Assembly (NCBI GenBank): GCA_030428395.1
Contig: JAUIDW010000012.1
Coordinates: 1-41,705 of the forward strand
Origin: a bacterium
GTDB lineage: Bacteria; Planctomycetota; UBA1135; GCA-002686595
Direction of reading: 5' to 3'
Length of the DNA: 41,705 nt
The position numbers and the translations under genes are program-made. Shown one piece after another: positions 23,611-32,381 of this stretch (the first letter of the stretch is position 1; each line of letters starts with the position of its first letter). The notes beneath the pieces were generated by a model. The model searched no databases. It was not told where the DNA came from and saw nothing but the letters and a program-made list of their open reading frames with translations.

Positions 23611-24501
23611 CTAGGTCCCGTAGAAGTAGTAGAAGCGCGGGAGCGTGTTCAGCTCGGCCTTGAGCACGAACACGCGCTTGTGCTCGAGCACGTAGCGGAT
23701 CTCGCTGGTGGGGTCGAGCAGGTTGCCGAACTTGCGCGAGCCCGTCGGGCAGGCCTCGACGCAGGCGGGGTACAGCCCCTGGCGCACGCGGTGGATGCAG
23801 AACGTGCACTTCTCGACGACGCCCCGCGGTCGCGGCCGGTTGCCGAGGACGTGCGTCCTCGTGTTCAGCTCCTCGTCGGGGACCGCGGGGTCCGCCCAGT
23901 TGAAGCGGCGCGCGCCGTACGGGCAGGCCGAGATGCAGCAGCGGCACCCGATGCACCACTCGTAGTCGATCACGGTGATGCCGTCCTCCTCCTGCCACGT
24001 CGCCCCCGTGGGGCACGACTTGACGCAGGGCGGGTTGCGGCACTGCTGGCACGCGACCGGGACGTAGAAGTGGCCCGGCTCGGGCACCGTCTCCGGGTCG
24101 TAGTAGGGCGTCGCGTGCGCGAAGTCGATGCCCTTGTGCTTGTCCATCTGGAGCACGCGGATCCACTGCACCTCGGGGTCGCGGCTCTGGTTGTTCTCCT
24201 CGACGCAGGCGTGGACGCAGCGCCGGCACCCGACGCAGCGCGAGAGGTCGAGGGCGTAGGCGAACTCGACCCCGTCCTGCGCCGGCTCCGTCCCGATCTC
24301 GAAGTCGCGGCCGTAGCGCTCGCGGTACGAGTCGGCCAGCCGCGCGACGATCGCGCCCAGCTCGTCGGGCGTCAGCTCGCGCAGGCGCTCACGGAAGAAG
24401 GGGGTGTGCGTGACGTCGACACAGCTCCCCGCGGCCGCCGCCGTGCAGCCCGCGACCGCGCACAGGAACTCGCGCCGGCTGACTCCGTTCGCCTCGTTCA
24501 C
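23611..24501 (-). CDS. DsrO/NrfC-like four-cluster ferredoxin subunit with Tat signal
   Basis: This 296-residue protein has a twin-Arg N-terminus (SRREFLCAVAGC, residues 8-19) followed by a short hydrophobic stretch, so it is probably exported folded. Four cysteine groups are visible: CVGCRRCVHAC, CQQCRNPPCVKSC, CIGCRCCISAC, and CTFC with PACVEAC. These give four cubane clusters as in DsrO, NrfC and PsrB. It would pass electrons between the cytochrome and the NrfD membrane subunit. GTG 24501 overlaps the cytochrome stop by four bases and has GAGGAGGAC just upstream, which sets the start within a longer open frame. Confidence 0.93.
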   Translation of the reverse strand: MNEANGVSRREFLCAVAGCTAAAAGSCVDVTHTPFFRERLRELTPDELGAIVARLADSYRERYGRDFEIGTEPAQDGVEFAYALDLSRCVGCRRCVHACVEENNQSRDPEVQWIRVLQMDKHKGIDFAHATPYYDPETVPEPGHFYVPVACQQCRNPPCVKSCPTGATWQEEDGITVIDYEWCIGCRCCISACPYGARRFNWADPAVPDEELNTRTHVLGNRPRPRGVVEKCTFCIHRVRQGLYPACVEACPTGSRKFGNLLDPTSEIRYVLEHKRVFVLKAELNTLPRFYYFYGT

Positions 24502-25079
24502 GGCGTCCTCCTCGGCGGCCGCGGCCCGGGCATGGGCTCGATCGGCTTGAACGCGGGGTCGTGCGAGTCGTGGCAGTGGACGCACAGCAGGTACGACTTC
24601 TCGCCGCTCCACGAGCCCGTGCGGCGCCCGTGCACGCCGATGCGCCAGTCCCGCAGCTTGTCCCCGTGGCACTGCCCGCACAGCCGGTAGGATTCCTCGA
24701 AGGGGACCCGCTCCCCGCTCGCGAGCCGGAGCTGGTCGCGGTCCCCGGCGTCGTGGCAGTCCAGGCACCAGCGCCCCCACTCCGCGTGCCGCAGCTGGAT
24801 CTCCGTGTGGGCCATCTGCAGCTCGCGGCGCTGCCGGTTGACCGGGATCTCGGGGTCGTGGCAGTCCGAGCAGGGGAAGGTCTCGTCGGACAGCGGCGGC
24901 CGCGGGACGTGGAAGTCGGCATCCAGCTGCGCGGAGGAGGGCCACTCGAAGCCCGTCGAGACCGCGTCGTTCTCGTGGACGGCCCCGACGTCGCAGCCGG
25001 GCGACGAGAGGAGACAGACCCACAGGACCGCCAGCGACCGCAGGGGACCCGTCGTACGCCTGGTGACGTATCCCTCCAT
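24498..25079 (-). CDS. Tetraheme c-type cytochrome, exported
   Basis: This 193-residue protein has four CxxCH heme sites: CSDCH (70-74), CLDCH (105-109), CGQCH (134-138) and CVHCH (166-170). The N-terminus is a signal peptide ending LLSSPGC29, possibly a lipoprotein, which would tether it on the periplasmic side. As first gene of the operon it probably gives or takes electrons for the ferredoxin/NrfD complex. No molybdopterin or other catalytic subunit gene lies beside it. The final Pro/Arg-rich tail overlaps the next gene. ATG 25079 follows TACCCT by ten bases, with no good Shine-Dalgarno sequence. Confidence 0.9.
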   Translation of the reverse strand: MEGYVTRRTTGPLRSLAVLWVCLLSSPGCDVGAVHENDAVSTGFEWPSSAQLDADFHVPRPPLSDETFPCSDCHDPEIPVNRQRRELQMAHTEIQLRHAEWGRWCLDCHDAGDRDQLRLASGERVPFEESYRLCGQCHGDKLRDWRIGVHGRRTGSWSGEKSYLLCVHCHDSHDPAFKPIEPMPGPRPPRRTP

Positions 25080-25089
25080 GACCGGATGC

Positions 25090-25095
25090 AGGGTA
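25090..25095 (-). promoter_or_regulatory. Putative -10 element of the redox operon
   Basis: The minus strand reads TACCCT ten bases before the cytochrome ATG at 25079. Confidence 0.4.
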
Positions 25096-25216
25096 GAGCG
25101 CCCGGCGACGGGACCGCGCTACGACGCCCTGCGTAGATCCGCGGCTCCATGGGCGCAGTCCGCTCCCCGCACGGGGCGAACGGCTCCGGAGGCGACGCTC
25201 CCGCGGCCAGCGTCGG

Positions 25217-26323
25217 CTACCCGGCGAACCGGAGCACGGGCTCGCCCAGGACGTCGGGGCGCACGCGCACGCCCAGCCCGGGGGCGAGCGAGGCCGCCAG
25301 GCGGCCGTCGCGGCGCTGCGGCGCGCCCTCCGCGGTCGAGACCGTCACGTACGAGTTGAAGTCGGTCGCGGTGAAGAGAAGCTCGGGCGGCGTCGAGTGC
25401 GCCAGGTGGGCGATGGCCGCGGTGGCGACGTCGCCGCCCCAGGTGTCCTCGATCGTCACCGCGACGCCGAGCGCGACGCACAGGTCGCGGGCGAGCTTCG
25501 CGCGCGTCAGGCCGCCGAACTTCGAGATCTTGACGTTGACCGCGTCCATGGCGCGGTCGGCGCGGCCGCGCACCAGCACGTCGACGCCGTCGACGACCTC
25601 GTCCAGCACGAAGGGGTGGTCGATCGCGCGGCGCACCGTCAGGCACTCCTCGTACGTCGCGCAGGGTTGCTCGACGTAGACGTCCACGTCGCGCACCGCG
25701 CGGCACACGCGCAGGGCCTCGTGCGTCAGCCAGCCCGTGTTCGCGTCGGCGATCAGGACGTCGCCGGGCTCCAGGACCTCCGCCGCCGCGCGGATGCGCG
25801 CCACGTCGTCGGCGACCGCGCCGCCGACCTTCAGCTGGAACTTCCGGTAGCCGTCGGCGCGGTGGCGCGCGACGCTCGCGGCCATCGCCCCGGGCGCGTC
25901 CTGGGAGATCGCGCGGTACAGCGAGAAGTCGTCGCCGAAGCGGCCGCCGAGCAGCTCGCACACCGGCTGCCCGGCCGCCTGGCCGAGCACGTCCCAGCAG
26001 GCGACGTCGATGGCCGACTTGGCGTAGGCGTGGCCCTTCAGCGCAGCGTCCATGCGGCGGTTCAGCGGGCCGAGGCGCGTCGGGTCGAGCCCCAGGAGGT
26101 GGGGTGCCAGCTCGGCGATCCCGGCGCGCGCGCCCGCCGCGTAGGACGGCAGGTAGGCGGGCCCCAGCGGGCAGACCTCGCCGTGCCCGACGAACCCCAC
26201 GTCGGTCTCGACGCGCACGATCGTGCTGTCGAAGACCTGCACGGACTTGCCGCCCGACCACGCGTAGCTGCCCTCGACCAGCGGCAGCTCCACGCGGTAG
26301 GCGGAGATCGAGGCGATGCGCAT
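25217..26323 (-). CDS. Enolase-superfamily dehydratase/racemase (MR/MLE), possibly cis-3-hydroxy-L-proline dehydratase
   Basis: This 368-residue enzyme has the N-terminal capping domain (about 1-130) and the TIM-barrel part. Visible catalytic groups: Lys165 in KFQLKVGG; metal ligands Asp193 (LIADANTGW), Glu218 (YVEQP) and Asp241 (VLDEV); Lys265 in VNVKISKFGG; and IEDTWGGD near 291. Lysines on both barrel faces fit the MLE-type subgroup. The divergent partner is an ornithine-cyclodeaminase-family reductase, the combination reported for cis-3-hydroxy-L-proline degradation, hence the tentative name; dipeptide epimerase or cycloisomerase remain possible. ATG 26323 follows TATCGT by eight bases and has no Shine-Dalgarno sequence. 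Confidence 0.8.
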   Translation of the reverse strand: MRIASISAYRVELPLVEGSYAWSGGKSVQVFDSTIVRVETDVGFVGHGEVCPLGPAYLPSYAAGARAGIAELAPHLLGLDPTRLGPLNRRMDAALKGHAYAKSAIDVACWDVLGQAAGQPVCELLGGRFGDDFSLYRAISQDAPGAMAASVARHRADGYRKFQLKVGGAVADDVARIRAAAEVLEPGDVLIADANTGWLTHEALRVCRAVRDVDVYVEQPCATYEECLTVRRAIDHPFVLDEVVDGVDVLVRGRADRAMDAVNVKISKFGGLTRAKLARDLCVALGVAVTIEDTWGGDVATAAIAHLAHSTPPELLFTATDFNSYVTVSTAEGAPQRRDGRLAASLAPGLGVRVRPDVLGEPVLRFAG

Positions 26324-26331
26324 GGCCGCGC

Positions 26332-26337
26332 ACGATA
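26332..26337 (-). promoter_or_regulatory. Putative -10 element of the enolase-superfamily gene
   Basis: The minus strand reads TATCGT eight bases before ATG 26323, inside the 115-base divergent intergenic region. Confidence 0.4.
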
Positions 26338-26438
26338 GCCGGCCCGGGGGAAGCTCCCAAGCGCGCGGACCGCGACCGGTGTGGGCGCGGCCTTGTCCCC
26401 CGCCGGGCGCCGGGCAAGATGGCGCCTCGAGGCCGCCC

Positions 26439-27416
26439 GTGAAGCTGCTGACCCTCTCCGCCGACGAGCTGCGCCGCGCCCTGCCGATGGCCGCGGCGAT
26501 CGACGTCGCGCGGCGCGCCTTCGAGGACCTCTCCGACGGCGTCGTCGTCGCCCCCCAGCGCCTGCGCGTGCCCGTGGTCGAGGGCGACGGCGCCACGCTC
26601 GTCATGCCCGGCTACGTCCCCGAGCGCGGGCTGGCCACCAAGATCGTGTCGGTCTTCCCCGGCAACGCCGAGCGCGGCCTGCCGGCCGTCACCGGCCTCG
26701 TGGTCGTGCTGGACCCCGCGACCGGCGCGCCCGCGGCGCTGCTCGACGGGGCCTTCCTGACCGCGTGGCGCACCGCCGCCGTCGCCGGCGCCGCGACCGA
26801 CTTGCTGGCGCGCCCCGACGCGCGCGTGGCGGCGCTGTTCGGGTGCGGCGCCCAGGCGCGCACCCAGGCCCTGGCGCTCGACGCCGTGCGCGACCTCGAC
26901 GCGATCCGCGTGTACGCGCCGCGCCCCGAGGCCGTGCGGCGCTTCCTGGACGACGTCCACGGCGACCTCGACGCCGACCTCCTGCCCGCGGCGTCGCCCG
27001 GGGAGGCCGTGCGCGGAGCCGACGTCGTGTGCACGGCCACGAGCGCGAGCGAGCCCGTCCTCGACACGGCGCACCTCGCCACCGGCGTGCACGTCACGGC
27101 CGTCGGCGCGTTCACGCACGCGATGCGCGAGGTCGACGTCGAGCTGGTGGGCCGCGCCCGCGTGTTCGTCGAGACCCGCGCGACGGCCCGCGCGGAGTCC
27201 GGGGAGCTGCACCGCGCCCTGCTCGAGGGCCGCACGCGCGAGGAGGACTGGACCGAGCTCGGCGACGTCCTGCGCGACCGCGCCGAGGGCCGTCGCTCCG
27301 TCCACGACGTCACCCTGTTCAAGTCCGTCGGCCACGCGGTCTTCGACGTCGCCACGGCGACGGCCGCCGTCGCCCGCGCGCGGGACCTGGGGCTGGGCAG
27401 CGAGGTCGCCCTCTGA
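26439..27416 (+). CDS. Ornithine cyclodeaminase/mu-crystallin family protein, possible 1-pyrroline-2-carboxylate reductase
   Basis: This 325-residue NAD(P)-binding protein has the family's substrate Lys68 (ATKIVSVFPGN), LLDGAFLTAWRTAAVAGAAT with Arg111, the Rossmann motif LFGCGAQARTQ (about 133-143), then GADVVCTATSASEPV and TAVGAFTHAMREVD. Members are ornithine cyclodeaminases, alanine dehydrogenases or ketimine reductases. The divergent enolase-superfamily gene and the hydroxyproline dehydratase-like gene at 38.5 kb favour reduction of 1-pyrroline-2-carboxylate to L-proline. GTG 26439 starts the homologous region; the frame continues upstream into non-homologous sequence. No strong ribosome binding site is seen. 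Confidence 0.82.
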   Translation: MKLLTLSADELRRALPMAAAIDVARRAFEDLSDGVVVAPQRLRVPVVEGDGATLVMPGYVPERGLATKIVSVFPGNAERGLPAVTGLVVVLDPATGAPAALLDGAFLTAWRTAAVAGAATDLLARPDARVAALFGCGAQARTQALALDAVRDLDAIRVYAPRPEAVRRFLDDVHGDLDADLLPAASPGEAVRGADVVCTATSASEPVLDTAHLATGVHVTAVGAFTHAMREVDVELVGRARVFVETRATARAESGELHRALLEGRTREEDWTELGDVLRDRAEGRRSVHDVTLFKSVGHAVFDVATATAAVARARDLGLGSEVAL

Positions 27417-27447
27417 GAACGGCGGCGCCGGCCGGCCGCGGGGGTGC

Positions 27448-27453
27448 TACCCT
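27448..27453 (+). promoter_or_regulatory. Putative -10 element, leaderless-type
   Basis: TACCCT six bases before GTG 27460, with no Shine-Dalgarno sequence. Confidence 0.45.
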
Positions 27454-27459
27454 GCGGCC

Positions 27460-27918
27460 GTGTTCGACCCGCAGATGGAGCTGCTGCTGACCGTCCTGTC
27501 CCGGGTTGTCGGCGCGCCGGGCTCGGAGGGGCTCCCGCCCGCGACGTGGGCCGAGGCCGGCACCGCGCTGGCCGCGTGCGAGGAGGTCGACGAGGACGTC
27601 GCCGACGCCGTCACGCTCGAGGACGACGAGGGGCTGCGCGCGATCCTCGACCAGTGGCTTTCCGGCAAGCGCCACCTGCTCGTGCACGACCGCGGCGTGC
27701 TGAAGCGCGCCATGAAGGCCTACCGCAAGCGCCTGAAGATCACGGTGCTCGACGCCGAGTCCTCGCTGGGCGGCGGCCCCATGAGCAGCGGCCGGCACTC
27801 GGACATCGTCGGCATCACGCCCCCCGACCGCTACCCGCGCCCGGTGTGGGACGAGCTCGTCCGCCAGGGCCGCCTGCAGGGCGGCAAGCACGGCCTGTAC
27901 GAGCTGCCGCCGGAGTGA
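27460..27918 (+). CDS. Conserved-looking cytoplasmic protein of unknown function
   Basis: This 152-residue soluble protein has an acidic N-terminal half (about 36-70, EEVDEDVADAV) and a basic patch RAMKAYRKRLKIT (about 83-95), followed by SSLGGGPMSSGRHSDIVGI and a closing helix, WDELVRQGRLQ. There is no signal peptide or membrane segment. I do not recognise the family. It lies between the OCD-family gene and the ABC operon but is separated from the latter by 88 bases, so it is probably a single-gene unit with its own leaderless-type promoter. Confidence 0.65.
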   Translation: MFDPQMELLLTVLSRVVGAPGSEGLPPATWAEAGTALAACEEVDEDVADAVTLEDDEGLRAILDQWLSGKRHLLVHDRGVLKRAMKAYRKRLKITVLDAESSLGGGPMSSGRHSDIVGITPPDRYPRPVWDELVRQGRLQGGKHGLYELPPE

Positions 27919-28006
27919 CCGGGGCGGCCCCCCACGACCGCGCGTTGCACCGGCGCCGGGCCGCGCGGAAGATCCGCGCCGGCGCCCCGGCGGACGCCAC
28001 CCGCCG

Positions 28007-29845
28007 ATGACGCTCCAGCTCCTCCAGGTCGACCACCGCTACGGGCGGCACGCGAGCCTGCAGGGCGTGTCGCTCGAGCTGCGGCCGGGGGACTGCTACG
28101 GGTTCATCGGGCACAACGGCGCGGGCAAGACGACGGCGCTGAGGATCGCGGTCGGGCTGATGCGGCCGGCGGCCGGGCGCGTCGTCGTGGACGGGTTCGA
28201 CGCCGCTCGCGACCCGCGCGAGGCCCGCGCGCGCGTCGGGGCGCTGGTGGAGACGACCGGCTTCTACCCGTGGGCCAGCGGGCGCCAGAACCTCGTGCTG
28301 CTCGCGCGCCTCGGCGGCCTGGGGCGCCGCGCGGCGGGCGTCGAGGCGGACCGGCGGCTCGAGCAGGTCGGCCTGGTCGAGGCCGGGCGGCGTGCGGTCG
28401 GCGCGTACTCGCAGGGCATGCGGCAGCGGCTCGGGCTGGCCCAGGCGCTGCTCGGGGACCCGCGCTACCTGCTGCTCGACGAGCCGACCAACGGGCTGGA
28501 CCCCGAGGGCATCGCCGACCTGCGCGCGCTGCTGCGGCAGCTCGCCGACGAGGGCCGCGGCGTGCTGTTCTCGAGCCACCAGCTGCTCGAGGTCGCCGAG
28601 CTCTGCAACCGCATCGGCGTGCTGCGCGCGGGGCGCCTGCTGGTCGAGGCCGACACCGGCGAGCTGCTGGCGGCCGAGGGCGGCCGCTGCGCGCTCTCGA
28701 CCGACGCGCCCGACGCCACCCGACGCGTGCTCGACGAGCTGCGCCTGGCGCACGAGCGTGCCCCGGACGGTCGCTGGCGCGTCGAGCTCGGCGAGACGCC
28801 GGCGCCGGAGCTCGTGCGCGCGCTCGTCGGCGCCGGTGTGGGCGTCCAGGGGCTCGAGCGGCGCGCCGCGTCGCTCGAGGAGGTGTACCTGCGGCTGGCC
28901 GAGGCGCCGCCGGACGAGCGACCGGGCGCGGACGCGCCGCCCGCTCCCGCGGGAGACGCGCCGCGGCTGGCGCCGCGGATGCCGGTCCTCCGCGTGCTGG
29001 CCCACGAGCTGCGCCTGGGCGCGCGCCGCTGGCCCGTCCTGCTCATGCTGGCGGCGCCCGCGGCCGTGGCGGTCCTGCGCGTCGCGCGGCTGGCGCGCGG
29101 CCACGCCGAGGACGTCGCCGCCGTCGAGCGCGGGGACCTCTTCAGCACGTCGACCGTCACCGCGTTCGAGGCGCTCGGGCGCGGGCTCCAGGCCGCCCTG
29201 CCCGTGGCCGCGCTGCTGCTGGCCGCGCTGGCCAGCCAGTCGATCGCCGGCGACCTGGCCCTGGGCACGCTGCGCAACGTGCTGCTGCGGCCGCTGCGCC
29301 GCTGGCACGTCGCCACGGGCAAGTTCCTGGCGGTGCTCGCGGCGACCGCGGCGTGCTTCGCGCTGCTCGTCGCGACCGCGGCCGCCGCGTCGGCGCGGTG
29401 GTTCGACTTCGGCGACCGCTTCGAGCTCTCGCGCGACGGCGAGCCCGAGCTCTGGATCACCGCCGCCGACGTCTCGCCGTACGTCCCCGGCCTGCTGGGC
29501 TTCCCGCTGCTGGCGCTGGCGCTCTACGCCGGGCTGGGCTTCCTGGCCGGGGCGGTGGCGCGGCGCGGGCGCTGGGCCCTGGGGCTGGCGCTGCTCGCGG
29601 TCGCGGCGCTCGACGTGCTGCGCGCCGTCGCGCGGCCCGGCGGCTGGGAGGCGTGGCTGCCCTCGGCGCACCTGCCGTCGCCCCTGGGGGACACCTCGTA
29701 CGTCGCGTTCTTCGTCGACCTCGCGATCGGCAGCGCGGAGGCGTTCTTCGAGTACCGCGACGCCGCCGTGGCGCTACCCTGCGCGGGCCTGCTGGCGTCC
29801 TTCGCCCTGGCCACGGCGCTGCTGCAGCGCCGCCGCGTCCCGTGA
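28007..29845 (+). CDS. ABC transporter: ATPase fused to ABC-2-type permease
   Basis: This 612-residue protein joins both halves of an exporter in one chain. The ATPase (about 1-225) has Walker A GHNGAGKT (35-42), signature YSQGMRQ (134-140), Walker B YLLLDEP (154-160) and a switch His in SSHQ. A Pro/Ala-rich linker (about 300-325) leads to a permease (about 326-612) with six or so hydrophobic segments, the second carrying LALGTLRNVLLRPLRRW typical of ABC-2 permeases. Homologues are usually two separate genes, as in NosF/NosY; the fusion is less common. The substrate is unknown. It heads a four-gene operon and overlaps the PDZ gene by GTGA. Confidence 0.9.
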   Translation: MTLQLLQVDHRYGRHASLQGVSLELRPGDCYGFIGHNGAGKTTALRIAVGLMRPAAGRVVVDGFDAARDPREARARVGALVETTGFYPWASGRQNLVLLARLGGLGRRAAGVEADRRLEQVGLVEAGRRAVGAYSQGMRQRLGLAQALLGDPRYLLLDEPTNGLDPEGIADLRALLRQLADEGRGVLFSSHQLLEVAELCNRIGVLRAGRLLVEADTGELLAAEGGRCALSTDAPDATRRVLDELRLAHERAPDGRWRVELGETPAPELVRALVGAGVGVQGLERRAASLEEVYLRLAEAPPDERPGADAPPAPAGDAPRLAPRMPVLRVLAHELRLGARRWPVLLMLAAPAAVAVLRVARLARGHAEDVAAVERGDLFSTSTVTAFEALGRGLQAALPVAALLLAALASQSIAGDLALGTLRNVLLRPLRRWHVATGKFLAVLAATAACFALLVATAAAASARWFDFGDRFELSRDGEPELWITAADVSPYVPGLLGFPLLALALYAGLGFLAGAVARRGRWALGLALLAVAALDVLRAVARPGGWEAWLPSAHLPSPLGDTSYVAFFVDLAIGSAEAFFEYRDAAVALPCAGLLASFALATALLQRRRVP

Positions 29846-30822
29846 CCGCCCGCCTCCTCGCCCTCGCCCTCGCGCTCCCGCCGCTCGGCCTCGCCGGGGG
29901 CTGCGCCTCCGCGCTGCCCGTCGAGCCGCCGCCGCTGGTGGACATGGAGGAGCCGCTCGAGCTCTTCGCCGAGCCCGACGACGAGGCCGCGCGCCGCGCG
30001 CTGCCCCTCGGCGGGTTCACCGGCGCGCACGTGGGCGACGCGCGCGACTCGCTGGACGCGCTGCTGGGCGAGGCGGAGGGCGTGGAGGTCGTGCGCGTGG
30101 TCGAGAACTCCGCCGCCGACGCGGCGGGGCTCGTGCCCGGCGACCTGCTGGTCGAGGCGCGCGCCGGCGACGCCCCCGCGGTCCCGCTGCGGCACCCCTC
30201 CGAGTGGCGCGCGCTCGAGCGCGACGCCGCGCCCGGGTCGTCCATCGCCGTCGTGGTCGACCGCGCGGGCGTGCGCTTCGGCGCCGAGCTCGACGTCGTC
30301 GCTCGCGTGCGCCCCGCCGGGCGTGGCGAGGTCGAGCGCCTGCGCGAGGAGGACCGCGTCGGCGTCGTCGTGCGCACCGCGACCGAGGTCGAGGCCCACG
30401 CCGCCGGCCTGGGCCCCGGCGGCGGCGCGGTGATCGTCGGGCTCTCGAAGCGCAGCCCGTGGCGCGCGGCGGGGCTGCGCCACGGCGACCTGCTGGTCGA
30501 GGTGGACGGGCGCGCCGTGGCGCACCCGCAGGTCGTGCTGGACGCGATCCGCGCGGGCGAGGACGAGCTGGACGTCGTCTACGTGCGCGACGGCCAGCGC
30601 GCCGAGACCGTCGCGGCCCTGTCCGACCGCGAGCGCACCGTGCGCGAGGTGTACGTGCCGGGGCTGTTCTCGCGCGAGCGCTCGCGCGACCGCACGACGA
30701 CGTCCGCGGTGCTCGGGATCTTCAAGAAGGAGCACACGCCGGCCGCGTCGCGGTACCGGATCCTGTGGATCTTCCGCTTCGGGACCGGGGACACCGACCG
30801 GCTCGAGGAGGTCGACGGGTGA
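29842..30822 (+). CDS. Exported PDZ-domain protein, probable lipoprotein
   Basis: This 326-residue protein has a signal peptide ending AGG-C21, an imperfect lipobox. Two PDZ-like modules are visible: one at about 60-150 (VVENSAADAAGLVPGDLLVEARAGD) and one at about 195-270 (SKRSPWRAAGLRHGDLLVEVDGRAV). No protease catalytic triad is present, so it is a binding protein rather than a DegP/S2P-type enzyme. The C-terminal part (about 270-326) is basic and of unknown fold. Start and stop overlap the ABC and first FG-GAP genes by GTGA, so it should be made in step with them and probably acts with the transporter at the envelope. Confidence 0.82.
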   Translation: MTARLLALALALPPLGLAGGCASALPVEPPPLVDMEEPLELFAEPDDEAARRALPLGGFTGAHVGDARDSLDALLGEAEGVEVVRVVENSAADAAGLVPGDLLVEARAGDAPAVPLRHPSEWRALERDAAPGSSIAVVVDRAGVRFGAELDVVARVRPAGRGEVERLREEDRVGVVVRTATEVEAHAAGLGPGGGAVIVGLSKRSPWRAAGLRHGDLLVEVDGRAVAHPQVVLDAIRAGEDELDVVYVRDGQRAETVAALSDRERTVREVYVPGLFSRERSRDRTTTSAVLGIFKKEHTPAASRYRILWIFRFGTGDTDRLEEVDG

Positions 30823-32381
30823 CCGCGGCGCTCGGCCTGCTGCCCGGCCTGTTGCCCAGCCTGTTGCTCGGAACCGGCGCGGGGACCGGCGCTCCGCCCG
30901 CGGAGCCGCGCGTGTCCTTCGTCCAGGTCGACCCCGCGCTCGGCTGCGTGGGCGACGCGGTGCTGGCGGACGTCGACGGCGACGGCGGCCGCGACCTGGT
31001 CCTCGCCACGGGCGAGTGCGACGACGCCGAGGGGCCGCCGCCCGTGCGGCGCCTGCGCGTGCACCTGCGGCGCGCCGGCACGCCGGCTTTCGCCGCGCGC
31101 CCCGACCGCCAGCTCGACCTGGTGGCCGACGTCGTCGCCTGGGCCGTCGCCGACGTGCAGCCCGCGCCCGGGAGCGAGCTGGTGCTGCTGTCCGCGTCGC
31201 GGGCCGTCGCCGTGTGGTGGGAGGCGGACGCGGACGAGCCGCGCTACGCCGCGCTGTGTCCGACGCGCCTGCTGTGGCAGCCCGCCGACCGCGACCGGGC
31301 CTTCGCCTGGCAGGCCGGGGTGCGCGACGTCGACGGCGACGGGCTCGACGACCTGCTGCTGCCCGAGCCGGACGGGTACCGCGTGGCGCTCCAGCGCCGC
31401 GGGCCCGACGGGGTCTCCTTCGAGTCGACAGTGCTGCGCCCGCCGCCCGCGCCGCTGGAGGAGGAGGAGCGCACGGCGGCGCGCTTCGCCGCGCGCGGCG
31501 ACGAGCTGCGGCCGTCGTTCGTGCCCGACCGCGGGCAGCTGCGCTTCCTGGTCGAGGTCCACGACCGCGTGCCCGCGCCGCGGCTGGTCGACTGGGACGG
31601 CGACGGCGACCTCGACCTCGTCGCCCTCTCGGGCCGGCGGCTCCTCGTGTGGCTGCAGGACGGCGGCGCCTTCGACGCCGGCGCGCCCCGCGTGCTCGAG
31701 CTGCCCGACCGGCGCGCGCGGCTGCTGAACCCGTCCTACAGCGTGCAGCTCGCCGACCTGGACGGCGACGACCGCGCCGACGTGCTGCTGGCCTCCAGCC
31801 GCACCGACGGCGACGACGTGACCAGCACGCTCGAGGTCTACCTGCAGGCGGCCGGCGACGGGTTCCTGGAGCGCGCCGCCGACAAGCTGCGGCTGCAGGG
31901 CTTCGTCGACCTGCCGGAGCTCGCCGACGTGGACGGCGACGGGCGGCCCGACCTGGCGGTCGGCTCGCTGCGGCCCGACCTGATCGGGCAGCTCGCCTCG
32001 GGCGGCTCGAGCACCGTCGACATGCAGCTCAGCGTGTTCCGCGGCCTGTTCGAGCCCGGCGAGGGACGCTTCCAGCGGCCCGTGGCGCTGGCGCACAAGC
32101 TGCGGCTGCCCGGGGACTTCGGCGGAGAGGGCTGGGACGTCGTGTACAGCTTCTTCCGCGACGTGGACGGCGACGGGCGCCGCGACCTGCTGCTGCGCAC
32201 GGAGGCCGACCGCGTCGTCGTGCGCTCGACCGACGAGCGCGGCCGCGGGCTGCAGGTCGGCGACGTGCTGTGGGAGCTGGCTGTCGCCGAGGACGCGCGC
32301 GCCGCGCTGGTCGAGCACCCCGACGGCCCCGCGCTGCTCGTCCGCGAGGAGACCCAGATCGTGCACGTGGAGTTCCCGTGA
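30819..32381 (+). CDS. Exported FG-GAP/VCBS repeat protein (first of operon pair)
   Basis: This 520-residue protein has a hydrophobic N-terminus that looks like a signal peptide. At least six Ca-binding-type loops of the form DxDGDGxxDL are visible: ADVDGDGGRDLV, RDVDGDGLDDLL, VDWDGDGDLDLV, ADLDGDDRADVL, ADVDGDGRPDLA and RDVDGDGRRDLL. They should fold as a beta propeller, as in integrin alpha-chain-like bacterial proteins, which mediate binding rather than catalysis. It overlaps the PDZ gene before it and the second FG-GAP gene after it by GTGA at both ends. The partner or ligand is unknown. Confidence 0.85.
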   Translation: MTAALGLLPGLLPSLLLGTGAGTGAPPAEPRVSFVQVDPALGCVGDAVLADVDGDGGRDLVLATGECDDAEGPPPVRRLRVHLRRAGTPAFAARPDRQLDLVADVVAWAVADVQPAPGSELVLLSASRAVAVWWEADADEPRYAALCPTRLLWQPADRDRAFAWQAGVRDVDGDGLDDLLLPEPDGYRVALQRRGPDGVSFESTVLRPPPAPLEEEERTAARFAARGDELRPSFVPDRGQLRFLVEVHDRVPAPRLVDWDGDGDLDLVALSGRRLLVWLQDGGAFDAGAPRVLELPDRRARLLNPSYSVQLADLDGDDRADVLLASSRTDGDDVTSTLEVYLQAAGDGFLERAADKLRLQGFVDLPELADVDGDGRPDLAVGSLRPDLIGQLASGGSSTVDMQLSVFRGLFEPGEGRFQRPVALAHKLRLPGDFGGEGWDVVYSFFRDVDGDGRRDLLLRTEADRVVVRSTDERGRGLQVGDVLWELAVAEDARAALVEHPDGPALLVREETQIVHVEFP

